Positions 1-13,370 of a DNA stretch of 64,000 bases are shown here, piece after piece (within the stretch, counting starts at the first letter, position 1; the number at the start of each line of letters is the position of its first letter). The notes under the pieces were generated by a model. That model ran no database searches. It saw only the letters and a program-made list of their open reading frames with translations, and had not been told where the DNA came from. A program made the translations under genes and the position numbers. This DNA is from Symsagittifera roscoffensis (Eukaryota > Xenacoelomorpha > Acoela > Convolutidae): contig NC_087063.1 of the NCBI RefSeq assembly GCF_963678635.1, positions 19,139,814 through 19,203,813 on the forward strand. The letters run 5' to 3'.

Positions 1-2577
1 TTTAAAATTATCATTCGAATACAAATACACTGCCCGTGTCGTGGTCAGAGAAAAAAATAACAAGAAGGTTATTTTTGAAAAATTTTTTAAGTATTCTCTC
101 TTTTCACTATTGATTTGTTTTTTAAGCTATTTTTAGAAATAGCCAGCGAAAAACACCCACTTTCTGATATTATATGTCTTGAGGTTGTAATGTTATTTTT
201 ACGCATATTTTTGCAGTATTTCGAATTTGCACTCCATGTTGTGAAGAAGAGTAGTTTCAAATTAATTGCATAAACTGAACGAAAAAAAAGTTTTCAAATT
301 CGTTCCTCTCGAATCGGTTTAAAAAAGTTTTCAAACTCGTTCTTCTCGAATTTTGCTTAAAAACTGATGCTCAGAAACATTGTTTTCTGGTGCAACCCAC
401 ATTTTATGGCGCAACCATTTTAAGAAGCAACTTATTTTGCAAAAAAAATTTTGAACAATAATAACATCAATGAAAAATGTGAAATATGTTGATTCAAATT
501 TTAGTAAAGGAACCTGGTAAAATGATGTAAGACTAATTACGAAAGGGCTTTCTTCCTCAATAATTTTGAAATTCAAAGAAATTGATGCTTTTTAAAGGTG
601 TTATTTTGGTTTGAAATTTCGCGAAATGAGTTGCGTCACAAATTTGCGTGCAAAAATGCAGACATTTTTTTCTCTCTCCTCATGAAATTTTTTCGAAAAT
701 AAACCGAATTTGTTTCAGTTCAGTTATATTGAAATATCTCTTAGTAAGTAAATTGAAAAAAGAGTAGTGGAACTGTCTATTGTGTACCTGATTTGAAACG
801 GGTGTAAAATTTTTTTGTTGAAATTTTCTCAGAAGGGACCAAATTGACTTTGTTAATGCTATCTGGAACGTGATACTAAAAATCCTTTTTTCCAAAAATT
901 TTTCTGCGCTAAAATTTTTTGAAAAATATGTCTTCACGCCATTTTCCGACAACTTCTTTGTGTAGGATTGATTTACTGAAAAACTGATGTCCAAACAAAT
1001 TAAAATATGCCCTTTTGTTGGCCGGAGAGGCAAATAACTGTACGCCCTCAACCCTCCTCCCCCCCCCCCCCCCCCCCCTCTCCCCCATTACTTTTCTCAT
1101 CTTTACCTGATGGTGTTGAGTGTTATTGACACTATATGCATAGTTCCGACGACGCTATCCAGTTGTCCAGCTGCTGACAGTCTCGACATTAATGAGACGC
1201 CACCAACGTCATTACCATCAACAGCAACAGACGAGGACTCCCTTTTTTCCATCTAATGTCAGCTGTTTTGTTGTTTGATATTGTTTTAGTAATTGCTGCT
1301 TTTTTAGTAATTGATAACTAAAATAAGTTTTGATTTCCGAAACTTAAGAAGTTCCAATTCTACTCATAAATACCAATGGGAATGGATAAAGCGTAAAAAC
1401 ATCTCAGTTTAGAATTTTGAAGGGAGGTTCACAACTGCTCCTTGGAAACTTTCTGCAATATTTTTGGAAAAGATTTTGCTAGACATTCTTTTCTTTGAAA
1501 TTGGAACAAGGGCAGTAATTATTTGAATATGGCTGAATGATTAAAATCAAGTGATCAAACAATCACAACGAAGTCTTTTCTTCTGCCGCAGATGGTATGA
1601 AAACTAGTTAGCTTTAGTCAAAAATCTTCCGGTGCCGTTGTGCAATTATATATGAAGATTGAATAAATTAGCGGTGAATGGCGGCGTTGAAACGCACGCT
1701 TAAATTGAGGAGTAATTCCACGGGGGATCTCTCGTGCCAGAACAGAATGACCGACTGCCGAAAATTATGTAAGCCAATCAGAATTCACCATTTGAAAATT
1801 TGAAACAAATGGGAGCTGCAAAATCGTTTCAGGGAAAGAAATTGGCATAAAATTCGTCATATTTGTCATGAGAATAGCCCCCTAACTCCACCCTTCCTTG
1901 ATCACTCAGAGGGAGTCTCAATAACTGGTCCACTTATTGATTGATGAGCCGACGGGAAGTCGGAAAAACGGGGAACAAATGCTTACTGATTGAATCAAAA
2001 TTGGGCAATTTTGTTTCGGTAATAAATAGGGCTAACAGGTCAAATACCATTTGCAGCAAACCTGGAAATGAATGCTCAGAATTTCAAAAGGCAAGATGAT
2101 AAACTATGCGGGAAATAAATACTAATCAAATTATTCCTTTCTTTCGGTACCATTTTTGTTCTCTTTTTAAGCTAATATCCAGATTTTACAAAGAAAACGG
2201 CTTCTCAACTTTCTGTCAATTTAGTGGGGAAATTGTATCCAAAATGTGTCCAATTTAAATCCAATATGCAAGATTTCAGACGGATGCAAAAAGCAAACTG
2301 CCATTGACAAATGGAAGCGTCAAAAAGTCGAATTAAATGGAAAAAAAGGACGAACCAAATACATCTGGAAAATGAAGTTATCAACAGAATAAAGGGAGGA
2401 AAACAAAACAGCTGGTTCAATTGGATGGATAGAGTTGAAATCGATTGGCAGATGATTTCTTAATAAGGCAACTGGGGGGCTTAGCAGAGGAAAAGGAACT
2501 GAAAAATTGTGCACCGCCACTCTAAAGGAGATTATAAAATAAAAGCTAATTAATGAAATTTTTAATTTAAAATATAA
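1..2577. other. AT-rich stretch with no recognisable gene
   Basis: Apart from the C tract at about 1061-1087 I see no coding frame of convincing length, no RNA gene and no clear mobile-element boundary. The short open frames here have biased, low-complexity translations typical of AT-rich non-coding DNA. Confidence 0.6.
1058..1087. repeat. Poly(C) tract
   Basis: A nearly pure run of C, interrupted by a few T near its right end. Similar C or G runs recur in the window at about 32240, 32460, 32590, 41547, 46482, 49620 and 62680, several of them inside short hairpin elements. No target duplication or arm is evident around this one. Confidence 0.85.
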
Positions 2578-3214
2578 CAAGACTGCTCGTATATCAGGGC
2601 AAAGCCCTGAATGTTCCGGTTGTTTTTAATTCATATCGAATAGTTTTTGGGAAAAGAAAATATTGAAAATCTATAAGCTTTGGACAATATCAAATACCAA
2701 ATTTGAGTTGTACGAAATTAAAACGACCGAATATATTTGGAACAATTTTGCTGTGCGTGATAATAAAAGTGCGCTTCCACATCGAGCATAAGAATTTTTA
2801 GCGATTTGATGAAAGAGTAGCGTAGTGTTATTCTAGTTGAAACTTAAGTTTTTGGTGACTCCTAGAGACTCCTAGTTTCTTGCTTTCGAATCAAAGCTGA
2901 ACCGTCTTGAAATTGGTATTTTGAAACTTTTTTGGAAATTGGCACTTTGAATTTTCAGAGGCAAGTGAATAATATTTAGAGTGGCTCTTTCTTGTCAAAA
3001 AGCAAACCCTATAAAACAACACTTAGCACTGAGAAAAAGTTTTGTAAGCTTTTATTTATTGGTCTTTCCATGACTGAAAATGCTATGACTTTACGCTTTG
3101 ATGTTGTCCAAAATTTATAAGTTTTCATTATTTTCTTTTCCCAAAAAATAATCGATATGAATTAAGGGTCAGTCGGAACATTCAGCGCTTTGCCCTGATA
3201 TACAAGCAGTCTTG
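2578..3214. mobile_element. Foldback MITE, family A, complete copy
   Basis: The left end reads CAAGACTGCTCGTATATCAG. The right end is its inverted counterpart, finishing in GCAGTCTTG at 3214. Inverted similarity continues inward for about 80 bp: the segment around 2627-2663 (TTAATTCATATCGA, then a TTTTTGGGAAAAGAAAATA-like stretch) is mirrored around 3126-3166. The terminal repeat holds a small hairpin of its own, CAGGGC-AAA-GCCCTG. The interior of about 450 bp has no credible coding frame, so the element is non-autonomous. The flanks show no obvious target duplication, so the superfamily is undecided. The same end sequence recurs across the window. Confidence 0.8.
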
Positions 3215-6200
3215 CTGGTTTGATAAGCGACTATTGATTTTATGATAACTCTACGAACATGATTTTAAAAATACTGAAAAAAATAGTCAGTAACATGTCA
3301 CTTTTGGCCTTACTGTACTTACGATATAGCTGTTCGCCTCCAAAACAAATTTTTTGAAGAGAAAGAAGATAATTCGAAAGTTTTCAGGGCTCAATCCAAT
3401 CACTAAACATGAAATAAGCAATGTGCAATTAAAAACAAAAATTCATGATGCATTAGTTATTTTTAATACTTTTTTGGCAGTTATGACGGCCGAAAAAGAC
3501 TCCATGACAATTGCTGTAACGGCTTTATTAGCTCGAAACCAGAAAAAGCTCGAAACTGGTTTGCTTTAACAGCACGATGCAACTAAAAAGCTATAAAAAG
3601 CACAATGGGGGCATTGTTTTATTAAAGAGGATTTGGATTGAATAGGGAACCAATCAGATTTGTACATCAATTTATTTAACATATGCAGTTGATTATATGC
3701 GGTGCATCATTTTGTCTCATCGAGCATGCATTGAAAGTCACAAAAAACTGCTCATATCAGCGCGATTTTTTGAATGTTCCGACTGCCGTTTAACGTCTTT
3801 GGAATGGTGTTCATTTGTTTAAATAACAGTTGAAGTTTCAAAAATTATCCCCATTGTTTAATGTGTGGGGTATGATACTCACATTCACCATACCCCATTA
3901 TTTCCCATTCTCCATCTACTTGAAAAACAAACAGATATAGTTAACATGTAAAATAAAACTGAATAGAAAAATTAGCATGCCTCAACTCAAACTAGAACGA
4001 ATACTAAGTCGTGTTAAATAGAAACTTAGGCGTTAGCGTTACGAAATATATTGCGCGCTATCTTACATAAACTGTCCGAACTGGCAATTTTCATACCCTC
4101 ATGATCTCTAAAAAAGATCATAGGTAAAATATTCTTATATTTTTGAAGACAAAATATCTTAGCGATGATATAGAAAAAACCGTCAAAAATAGCTTGTTAA
4201 AAAGTCTAAATTTGTTCGAGCAAAATGAACCCAAGCACAAATCAGCTCTTCAAAAACTTCAAATGGCACTGCATAAGAACATCAAAAATCAATTACCAAC
4301 AAATATCAAGAAAACTTTGCTTTTGCCAAATTTTTACGCCAAAAACTACAGCAAAAAATATAAAATCGGATAGAACATCCATCCTACAAAACAATCACCG
4401 TCCTTAGACTTTCTCGTGAAGTTTGTAGATATTTTCCACTATTTTACAATTTTCATAAAAGAGTTTTTTATATTACCATTTTTTTTTCCAAAAATTCAAT
4501 AGAGTTTTTTTAAATTCGTCAAAATATTTTCAGTACTTTTTCTATTCTATGATTACGGTTGGAAAACAGTTTTTAAAAAATTTGATTTTTCAAATATATG
4601 ATTGTAAAAGTTTTTTCAATAAATTTCTTTGTCGCATCGGTGGTAGGTCACTTGGCGAATTGCTATGTTTTGTTGATGAGACCCCGTTATTGTACTCTGC
4701 AGCAGCGGAAAACTGATTTTCTGGTAAAAGAAATGTATAAAAAAGCTCCTATTTCACAAGTTTAGACCTTTTTTTGAGAAAAATTCCCGATCTTGTAATA
4801 GTCTCATCGCGCAAATTCCAATCAAGAACAGAAAGCAACAATTTTATATGACAGGTGTATACAAAAATTGGCGATTAAACTAACAAATTTTGACAGTTTT
4901 TTTTCTATATAAAAGTTCTTGTTGTACTGAGCACGGGAGGATAGAAAAATTTCTCGATGGGTTGTATCTTTTAAATCTCAAGAATTTCAATTAATTTTTC
5001 AGGTCGACAACGTTGATTTGGCAAGCTATCCCAAAACACTGAGAATACCCTGTTTTGCTGAAATTTTCTGAGTAAAAATATATTTGAAATTATTATTTTT
5101 TAAAATTTAAGCAACGTTTAAGTATTATTTTTTAAAATTTAAGAATAAATTTGAAAATGCGTTTTCTAGCGCGCTTTCACCTCAAGTTTATTGTTCATTG
5201 ATATTGAGTAAAGTTAGGTAACGTTTAAAGCCTGGTCACTAAAAGTGTGTGCAGAAAGTAGTAATAAAGGGGGCGTTTCAGTAGGTCATGGGGGAGAACC
5301 TCTTTGGTGGAGCATCCCGCCTAAATCTGCCACTGTCTATAAATATAAAAATATAAAAAATAAAGTTAAACTCCTCTTTGCTTAAGAAACTGACCATCTG
5401 ACTAAGTAAAGAGCCTTTCCTTCGTACCACTTTACGGCACTCACTTTTGGCAAATCAACATAAGCATTTTTTTTCAAATGGCCCAATATCTACTAATTTT
5501 TAGCGGGTTTTGGGCTCAGTTTTACCCTTCTAAGTTAACTGTTACTTTTTTGCAAAAAAAAGATTTTGAAAGTTATTTTGGAAGACCTTCTAATATTAAT
5601 TGATTCCATCGAAAAATATTAGAATTTTTGTCTCTTTCCTTTGCAAATAGGAGTTTCGTTTTTTCATTGCTTCGGATGAAGATTGAAACTGTACGAGTAA
5701 ATGAAATCAAAAATGTGAAATTTTGGAGGAAAACATTTTGTATCAGTTTTGTAATTCGACCATGGCTTATAAAAAGAAAAAACGAACACCAGCTCTTACT
5801 GAAACCTGAAATTTCACAGTTTTAAATTAGCAAAATGGCCTCAAGGAGGCTAATAGGATCATTATTACCTCTTTATAAAAGTAAATATCTTCTTATTTGT
5901 CAAAAACAATCAAATATTCTAAAAAAGGGTTTTCCGTTTCCGATGGGATAAGCCTGTAAAAACCTTATGTAAAATGTGACCCCTAATAAAGATTTACTGT
6001 GAAGCTTTCCTTGAAATTAATATAAACGACAAAAAAAAATTTGAAAAGATTCAATCTAAATGAATATTTGAGTTTAAACATTAATCTTTAATTTGACTCC
6101 TACTCGACTTTATTGGATGTTAATTTGAAATATTTCTTTTCAGGTGGCTGACATTTTGGCCTCTATCGAAATTTCATCCTACTCACAACTGATTGGAAGA

Positions 6201-7079
6201 AAAGCTGAAACTTACAGGAAAATCATTTCAAAAGTTTCTTTAGTTGGAAATAAAAAAAGCTTGCAAAACTTCTATACTTGAACAATTGTGCAGAAAAAAA
6301 CCACTGCAGATATTGTGTGACCAGCGTTTTTGTCGCACCAATAAACTATATGCTAAATTTTTTGAATGTTCTGTTTATATGAAACATTCATTCTATTTTT
6401 TTGCTCAAATTTCTGAGCTCTGATACACAAGGTAGCAGCCACGTGTCATTTATCTGATTGAGTTTAGCTTTTGTAAGTTAGCACTAGATGCAAAAAAAAC
6501 ACACTGCTTTGTATCAATGCAAAACCTTGATTGTTCCGACAGTCTTGGGAAGGTCTATGGAGTAGTGTACATGGATTTGTTTAACTATCTGTTGCGAAAA
6601 GCAAGAATTTGTTATGAAGATTTTTTTGAAATCGACGTGTACGAGAATTTAACCAAAACTTAAGTGGTTTTCATGGTTGCTATCAGTGGAAAAAGTATAG
6701 ATAAGAACAAGATATGTTATTAGGGAGAAACATTTTTTTCTTTACGTATTCTCATTTTTGGTAACTTTTTGCCAAAAATACATACGAAACAAAAAGCATC
6801 GAATTCATTTATAGGATTGATTATTATCATGAGACACTATCAGATTTGACCCCTTGTGATAGTTCGTTAAATTCAACTTAAAACAAAGAGACAGTAATAA
6901 GTATAGAATCGCGTTTGAATGGTTGGTAGATCGGTGATTGCATTTTTTGAATTCTCTGACACTTGCATCATGCTTTAAAATCATCGCTTAATACAAATCT
7001 TGGAAAGACTGCTAAAAGACAATTTTGTTACTTATCGGAGTTCTGCCATTGATCGGGAATGCTTCGGTCCAGCCACTTC
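3215..7079. other. AT-rich stretch with family A remnants, no gene
   Basis: No recognisable gene. Family A ends are visible at about 3748-3795 and 6497-6560, and the family's internal sequence at about 4020-4135. A direct repeat of about 20 bp (ATTATTTTTTAAAATTTAAG) occurs at about 5092 and again near 5125. The short open frames, for example 4143-4373, match nothing I recognise and overlap family A sequence. Confidence 0.55.
3748..4440 (+). repeat. Family A element, decayed copy
   Basis: The left terminus is ACTGCTCATATCAG followed by GAATGTTCCGACTGCC. The body contains the family's internal block with TTACGAAATATATTGCGCGC and CATACCCTCATGATC. I found no matching right terminus, so the copy is truncated or too diverged to bound. 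The right coordinate is approximate. Confidence 0.5.
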
Positions 7080-8540
7080 CTGCGTTAACATCAATCAATA
7101 TGTTTCCTTGCTTTTTGATATGTGCTCAGTTCACATGTTTTTTTTCCCATGAGTCTGCTTCCCCATTTGGAAACTTTTTTTCCTAAGCCTTGGTCTGTTC
7201 TTTTGACAGACCTTGCATCTTGAGACAAATCTTTTCACATCTTGTAACATGCCAAGTCTTCTGAATTTTGGCAGTATAAAAGTTACAACGCAAACGTAGA
7301 TGACGCCTTCTCGTGTTGTCAGTGTTTCAGCTTCCTTTTCGATTTGTGATTCAACTTCTGAGCATTGTCTCCAGTCACTGCTTTGTATCCTTTTAAACAC
7401 GTCTTGAAATAATCAATTCAATTGGAGATCGCTTTTGATATTGTTTAGCTTGACTGCATGTTTGTCTGCAAAGAAGATGTCATTCTGGAAGAAGAAGATT
7501 TTCTCTTCTTCTAATGTCTCGTCATTGTCCGCATGTGGGATCTGCTCTACTGGTCCAATCTTCAGCTTTTATTCGAATCACATTATCGGAATAGCCCATC
7601 TGGGTATTCTAGCGGATTCTGTTTTTGGTATATCTACATCTGGAGCCAAGAGGTACTGCTAAGGGTTTGTGATATATTTCTAGAAAGAACTTGCGCCGCA
7701 GTAAGACCTGTTTCAGTTGTTCGACCACCAAAACCATTTGCGTTGGAGTTTACATTGGAGTTGTTGTTCTTAGCTGATGATGGCTTCTTTGAAACGTAGG
7801 GCACTGCCTGCTGTGAAGCATCGGTTGTCAAACTCACCTCTTTGTCAATGGAATAGGGTTGGTTGAATGATTTTGAGCAGAGTTTTTGTATAATACACTG
7901 AAAACACTTAACGGTAGCATCAAAATCAATTGTCCGTATAATTTTGCTAATCTACAATTTGATTAAATTTCTTTGTGGTACACAGGTATCTCGATGCTAC
8001 CAATCTTCTCAACAAGCCTATCCTTAGGTTTTCATCAATCAAATTAAACTGAGCAGCCAAAAAATGAAAAACTTGTGAATGGATTTGAGTTTGACTTGGT
8101 CTCATTTATGGTGAAATTTTTTCTCTGATTTAACCATTTATTGCCGTTAAAAGCTTTCTGCATTGCTCGCGTAATGCTCTCTAGACCACCAGGTCGTCTT
8201 GGAAGATAAAAACGCGTTTGACTGTTTTCTCAGTGCAATTTTGAAAGATCGAAGAACAGTTCTCCAACCTTTGTTGGGTTTAAACTGTACACAGTTTTTT
8301 TCAATTCTTCATCAAATTCAATTTGATGACAAGCGTCTGAGAGGTCAACTTTTCCGAAGCACTTGGCTCCATGCAACTTATGGAAAATTGTCTCCATTTC
8401 GTGTATTGTGTAATCTTTGTCCATCACTGTCATCAAGGTTAACTTTGTAGTCGGCACATAGACTGAGATCTCCATTGTTCTTTCTCTGCCATACGACTGG
8501 TGATACCTCTCCGAAAAGGACAAAAAAAACTTCATAAACC
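7080..8540 (-). pseudogene. Decayed Ty3/gypsy pol relic (RT, RNase H, integrase)
   Basis: Read on the minus strand, pieces of a gypsy-type pol appear in the normal order but in shifting frames. At about 8520-8460 there is a SPVVWQRKNNGDLS-like start of reverse transcriptase. At 8410-8300 comes METIFHKLHGAKCFGKVDLS, and near 8190 a FQDD active-site box followed by a stop. At about 7837-7800 SLTTDAS resembles the first RNase H motif. At about 7560-7510 VEQIPHADN resembles the RNase H/integrase junction. At about 7260-7180 a DVKRFVSRCKVCQKNRPR-like stretch matches the CxxC half of the integrase zinc domain. Stops and frame changes are frequent and no LTRs were found, so this is an old fragment. 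It is clearly distinct from the young element at 16-24 kb. Confidence 0.85.
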
Positions 8541-11500
8541 AGAAAAATCATTGATTTTTACCCAAAAATAGCAACGGTTGCTAATCTTGTTAAAATTTAA
8601 AGTCTTTTTGATGAATAGTTGATGTTTTTCTAAATGATTTTCTCCTCCACCAATCTCACAAAAATATTACGAAGATTTTTTTCCCATTTTTTAACTAGTA
8701 AGCTGTATTCGTAAGCTTAGGAGATGCCTGCACAGCAGTTAATTGATCTCGTTTATTGTTTGATGCTAGAATTAAATATAAAGTTTCATTTGACTCCAAG
8801 TTAGAAAAAGTTAAGTATAAAGTATAAGAATAAATTTATCTTTTCAAAACTGCCCCAAATTAGCATTATGTTTACTTATTAATTGATTTTTTGGCAGAAA
8901 AATTAAGCAAGCAAATTTTTCAGTGTCTTTGGAAATCTCGATATCATTTTGATCAATGTAAAAAAGCTCGATAATATTTCTCAATTGTAGCTATTCAATC
9001 GAAAAATAAGAGCCTGCTAAATTAGAGTCAATAGATTGTACTTTAAATTGTTGAAAACATATAATCTAGTAAAGTGATTTTCTAAAAGTTTTCAAGTTTA
9101 AAACTAACTGCATCAAAGAAAGGGAAAATTTAGGAGTTTTAGGTATGAATGAGATAAAACCGATTAGCAAAGAAATATATTAAATGAAAATTTTATGAGA
9201 CTGGTTCAATATTAAATTTATTAGATGCCGGAATGAATAAGAGGAGTAAAAAAATTATGCAACAAGAAGTTTCATCCACAGCAAAAGACTGTTTTCTTTT
9301 AAAATGTCTCAACATTATGTTTTACTCCGGCCGTTGTTTTATTGCAATTCATAAAAATTTCATGGTTTTTTATCTTGAAAATTTCCTTAAAAAAATTAAG
9401 GTAAATTGTCGCAGTCAGGTTTAACTCCTGGCGATTGTTTCCCTTGAGTAATAAAATGTTACTGATTTTCCATTCTAAAAAAATCAACCTGATGGTTTCA
9501 AAATTGGCTTCAAAAGTTATTAAAAAAGTAGTTGCATAAAAAAAACGGGAACTTGAAAGGAACACTTGAAAGCATTGATCAGAAGAAAAAAGAGACCTGA
9601 CTTTAACGTGAAAAATAAAAAAAATCAAGTTATCAACGGAAATATATTTCATTTTAGGATATTTCATTTTTTGCTACTTCCAAACGTTTCCCTGGACCAG
9701 CAAATACTATTTTTGTGACAAAACAAAACTTTGAATAAAAACCTTTTCTTTTCTTTTTTTTTACTCACAAGCTTATTTAGAGGGGCAACGTGGGAATAAC
9801 GCCCTTTGGCATGATTCGGTCGATGAACTCCTTGCCAAACAAATTATCCTTCGGTACTATTTTACAACATCGGTTTTCGACCCAAAAATAATCGACGACA
9901 AAATATACTAATTTTGAACGGGCAGGGTATAATAAAAACAAAAAAGCTATATTTTGCTCAGAATTTTCCAGAATTATGGCCCAAAAATAAGGTATTTTGA
10001 CGAAATATTGTCTTTAGAGTATTTTTAACATTTGAACATTTTTTTGATAAATCGGTTCTCAAAAAAATGATAGGTTTGCCCTTTGCCTATACTTTTTAAA
10101 ATGATTGAGAGAATGCTATCTATCAGATACACAACATTAGTGTTTGTAGCCTATAAAACCAAATAAAGACTGAGACAAATCAAAAACATTTTCCGCCTAC
10201 AAAGTGATACTTAGAATAAGCAGTTTTTTTGTAAGAGTATATTTCAGAAACGTTTCTGAAATTTTGTCGATTTTTTAGATCGATCAAATTGATTTTTGAG
10301 CTCTATAAACACTATGAACATCCTATTTGGCCAATATATTTCATTTGCTGGCCATTTTGCCGTTTTTTGGGCCAAACGCAATCCCCCCATATCGCTACTG
10401 CTTTTACCCTAAATTTTCATTGGAACCGTATTGGGTTGCCAAAAAAAATTGTTTTATTATACAGTTACAGAGTAAAAACACTGTTAATAGCTCTGTAGAA
10501 CTGTTGTTGAATTGCAACAGTGCCGTTAGATTGATGTTCTGCTTTTTTCGGTTTTTTGTTTCTGTAAGAATACAGTTTTCAAATCTGCAGTACTGTTTAA
10601 GTACTGAAACAGCCCTGCAACAGAACGTTCGCTTACTGGCTGTGAAAAAAAAAAAAAATTGTAAATTTTACCATTACTGGTGAACATTACAACTTTTTTT
10701 GTGTTTACTTTCAATTTCTAGAAGGTCTTTTTTGAAGTTTTGAAACCAATTGGATAGACATATTGCCTTGCATTTTTTGTTTTGTTTTGTTGGCTAGTTC
10801 ATGTCCAACCTGTTAACATGTCATTTGATTTTTTTTTAGAAATTATTGGAATGTTGAACTGATTTTTCCGATACCACGTTTAGCTTACAATTTTTTTTTT
10901 CGAATCTACGAACTTGAAAAACATTTTAACAACTTCTTTTTCAAAAAAAACTATTTAATTGGAGTGTAGGTGGAGTTAACTAACCTATATTTCAAAGTCT
11001 TATACACATTCTTTGGAAAAATTCAGCTGTCTTTTTTCACAAATTTGACAGTTTTTTCGAATTTTAAAATCCGTTTTCTCTGAGTTCAGACGAACTTAGG
11101 TAGTTTAACCTCTGAAATTAAGAATTAGTTAAGTTTTGTGATGTTTTGCTTACATGTAGTACTGCTGCAGTGCTTTTTTGTTTTTATACTGCAACAGTAC
11201 TGATTTTCACTGCAAGATCAAATCCAAAAATATTTTTAAGATCTAAACTTTTATATATATTTTTGCATTAAGTGATTCTTTAGCTATTCCTAAGAGGCAC
11301 CATTTTTTTGAAAGCTTTTATTTACAATTGTCACATATTGTAACTTGTCAAATACTAGTGTACACAGTATTGATCGATCGTATAATTCCTATGTCAGTCT
11401 AGGGGGATATCCATGGATTTTTCAGAATTAACTTTATGGGAAAAATATATTGATCTGTTCAATAAAAGGAATCAATGAAAAATTAATTAGGAATAGTAGT

Positions 11501-13370
11501 TTGGTAATCAACAGTACGAAACAGTTCGTAAAAAGTGACTAATTGTAACAAGGCATTGGCAAGTAGATTAAACGAAAAAGGCAAGTAAAAACCAAAAAGC
11601 AGAAAAATAGATGAATACGATATGAATTAAAAAAACTACCATATCAGCATAATGTGATTTCTTTTCATGATGATTCCTCAGATTAAGCGTTTTTTAAAAT
11701 GATTCAAAAGTTTGAGCATGTAAATCAAATAGTTTAATCTTAGAAAATAACAACAAAAAGTTAGGAAAATTTTTGAAAATTTTCCTTCCTTGAGAAAATT
11801 TTAGATCGGCCCCTGACCTTGACTCAATTTTATTAAAATCTATCAAAATTTTTACTATTTTCATTCTCATAATTGTAGCTTAAACAAGCACTACAATCAA
11901 TTTTTTCCTTCAAACTTAGATTCCTCCAACTTGCCTCCGAAAGGGTACATTTTAACATCCTATTGATGAAAAGTCATAATGATTACATTAACAACTGGTT
12001 TCAAACATTTTTTTAAAACACCAACAAAAAAACAGAAAAAACCAAAAGCAAAACAAAAAACAAGAAAAAAACATAATTAAAAAACAACTAAATTGAAAGA
12101 AAATGATTTTTGCTTTTAAAGTGATGACAAGATCTGCTCTAAAGTAATTTTGATAGCCATGGGTTTTAAAGTACATTTTGCATTAATTTCTTTCAAAAAA
12201 CAATTAGCAACTTTAAAGAAAAATCAAAAAAATCATGAAAATTTCCGAAAACTTTTTTTGTTCGTTTTTTGTTCGTGGTGCATTGTCAGGATCTGAAATT
12301 GAGTCTAAAAGTTCAATAGCAATATTTTTAGGTACATATAACAGCAATGCTGGTATAAGAAAGAATAAAACAAGTCAAAACGAAAAACTTTAAAAAGTTC
12401 ATAGAAACTTAAAATTATTTCAAAATTTTTGCAAAATTTTTTTCGTTTTTAAACTTTTGTTCAAAAAAAGTGCTTAGCGAAAACTAAAAAAGTTTGTTAC
12501 TGGGTTAAAGAAAAGTTTCGAGGATTCAACTTGATTTCAAGGACTACTTTTAAAATGTTTTTATAAGCGTACTTTAAGTATTATATTCGTTTTAGTTGCT
12601 CGAAAAAACTCTTTATGAAAAAATTAACACTGCTTCTATGATCAATGGATTTTTTTTACGTCAAATTCAAAATGTATTTCAAGGAAGAATTTCCAGTATA
12701 TTAATATGATATTCCTTACAATCATTTTGATTAATATTTGTGGCAACCGAAGTTGCGTGGAAAAACAAAAAAACAAAACTAAAACATACCTGATAACAAA
12801 ATTCCTCCCCATTAACAATAAATCTAATTTCATTGAGTATAGTTGATAATAATTTGATAAAACGAAAAATATTCCAAATTTATTATTTGGAGTCAATAGT
12901 TTTCATTTTTTGTATTTAAAATATTTAAAAAGCACTTTTAAAAACCCTTTTGAAAAAACAAGACTTCTTGTCTATCAAGATGAAGCCCTGAGCGTCCCGA
13001 CTGCTCCCTATTTGATAGCTCTTATTTTTTAACAAAGTAAAAACCAAAACCGTGAATTGCAGTCAGCATCAGACATCAAGCGTTAAAATTTGAGTGATAC
13101 GAACTGCAAACGACCAATTACAATGCCTGGATTCAATTTGGAACTGTTTTTCCTGCAGATAATTGGGCACCTATGAACAATTCGCAACACTTTTTCAACA
13201 TCATTATTTGAAATCTTCAAATAAAATAGCCCAGAACCAAATTTTTAAACTTTTATTAAAATTTATGATTTCAGTTGCCAAAATTTGGTTGAACTAGAAG
13301 CCGACCCAACCACAAACACAACGGTTTTCAAATTTTACAACGGCAATTTTTTTTTCAAATTTTACAACGG
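8541..13370. other. AT-rich stretch with no recognisable gene
   Basis: No coding frame, RNA gene or intact element is supported. A family A terminus lies at about 12959-13005. The sequence TTAGATCGGCCCCTGA near 11803 resembles a decayed hAT MITE end. The region around 10455-10625 is rich in ACTGTT/AACAGT-like words without forming a clean repeat. An 18-bp direct repeat (CAAATTTTACAACGGCAA) occurs twice at about 13328 and 13355, abutting the next family A copy. Confidence 0.55.
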
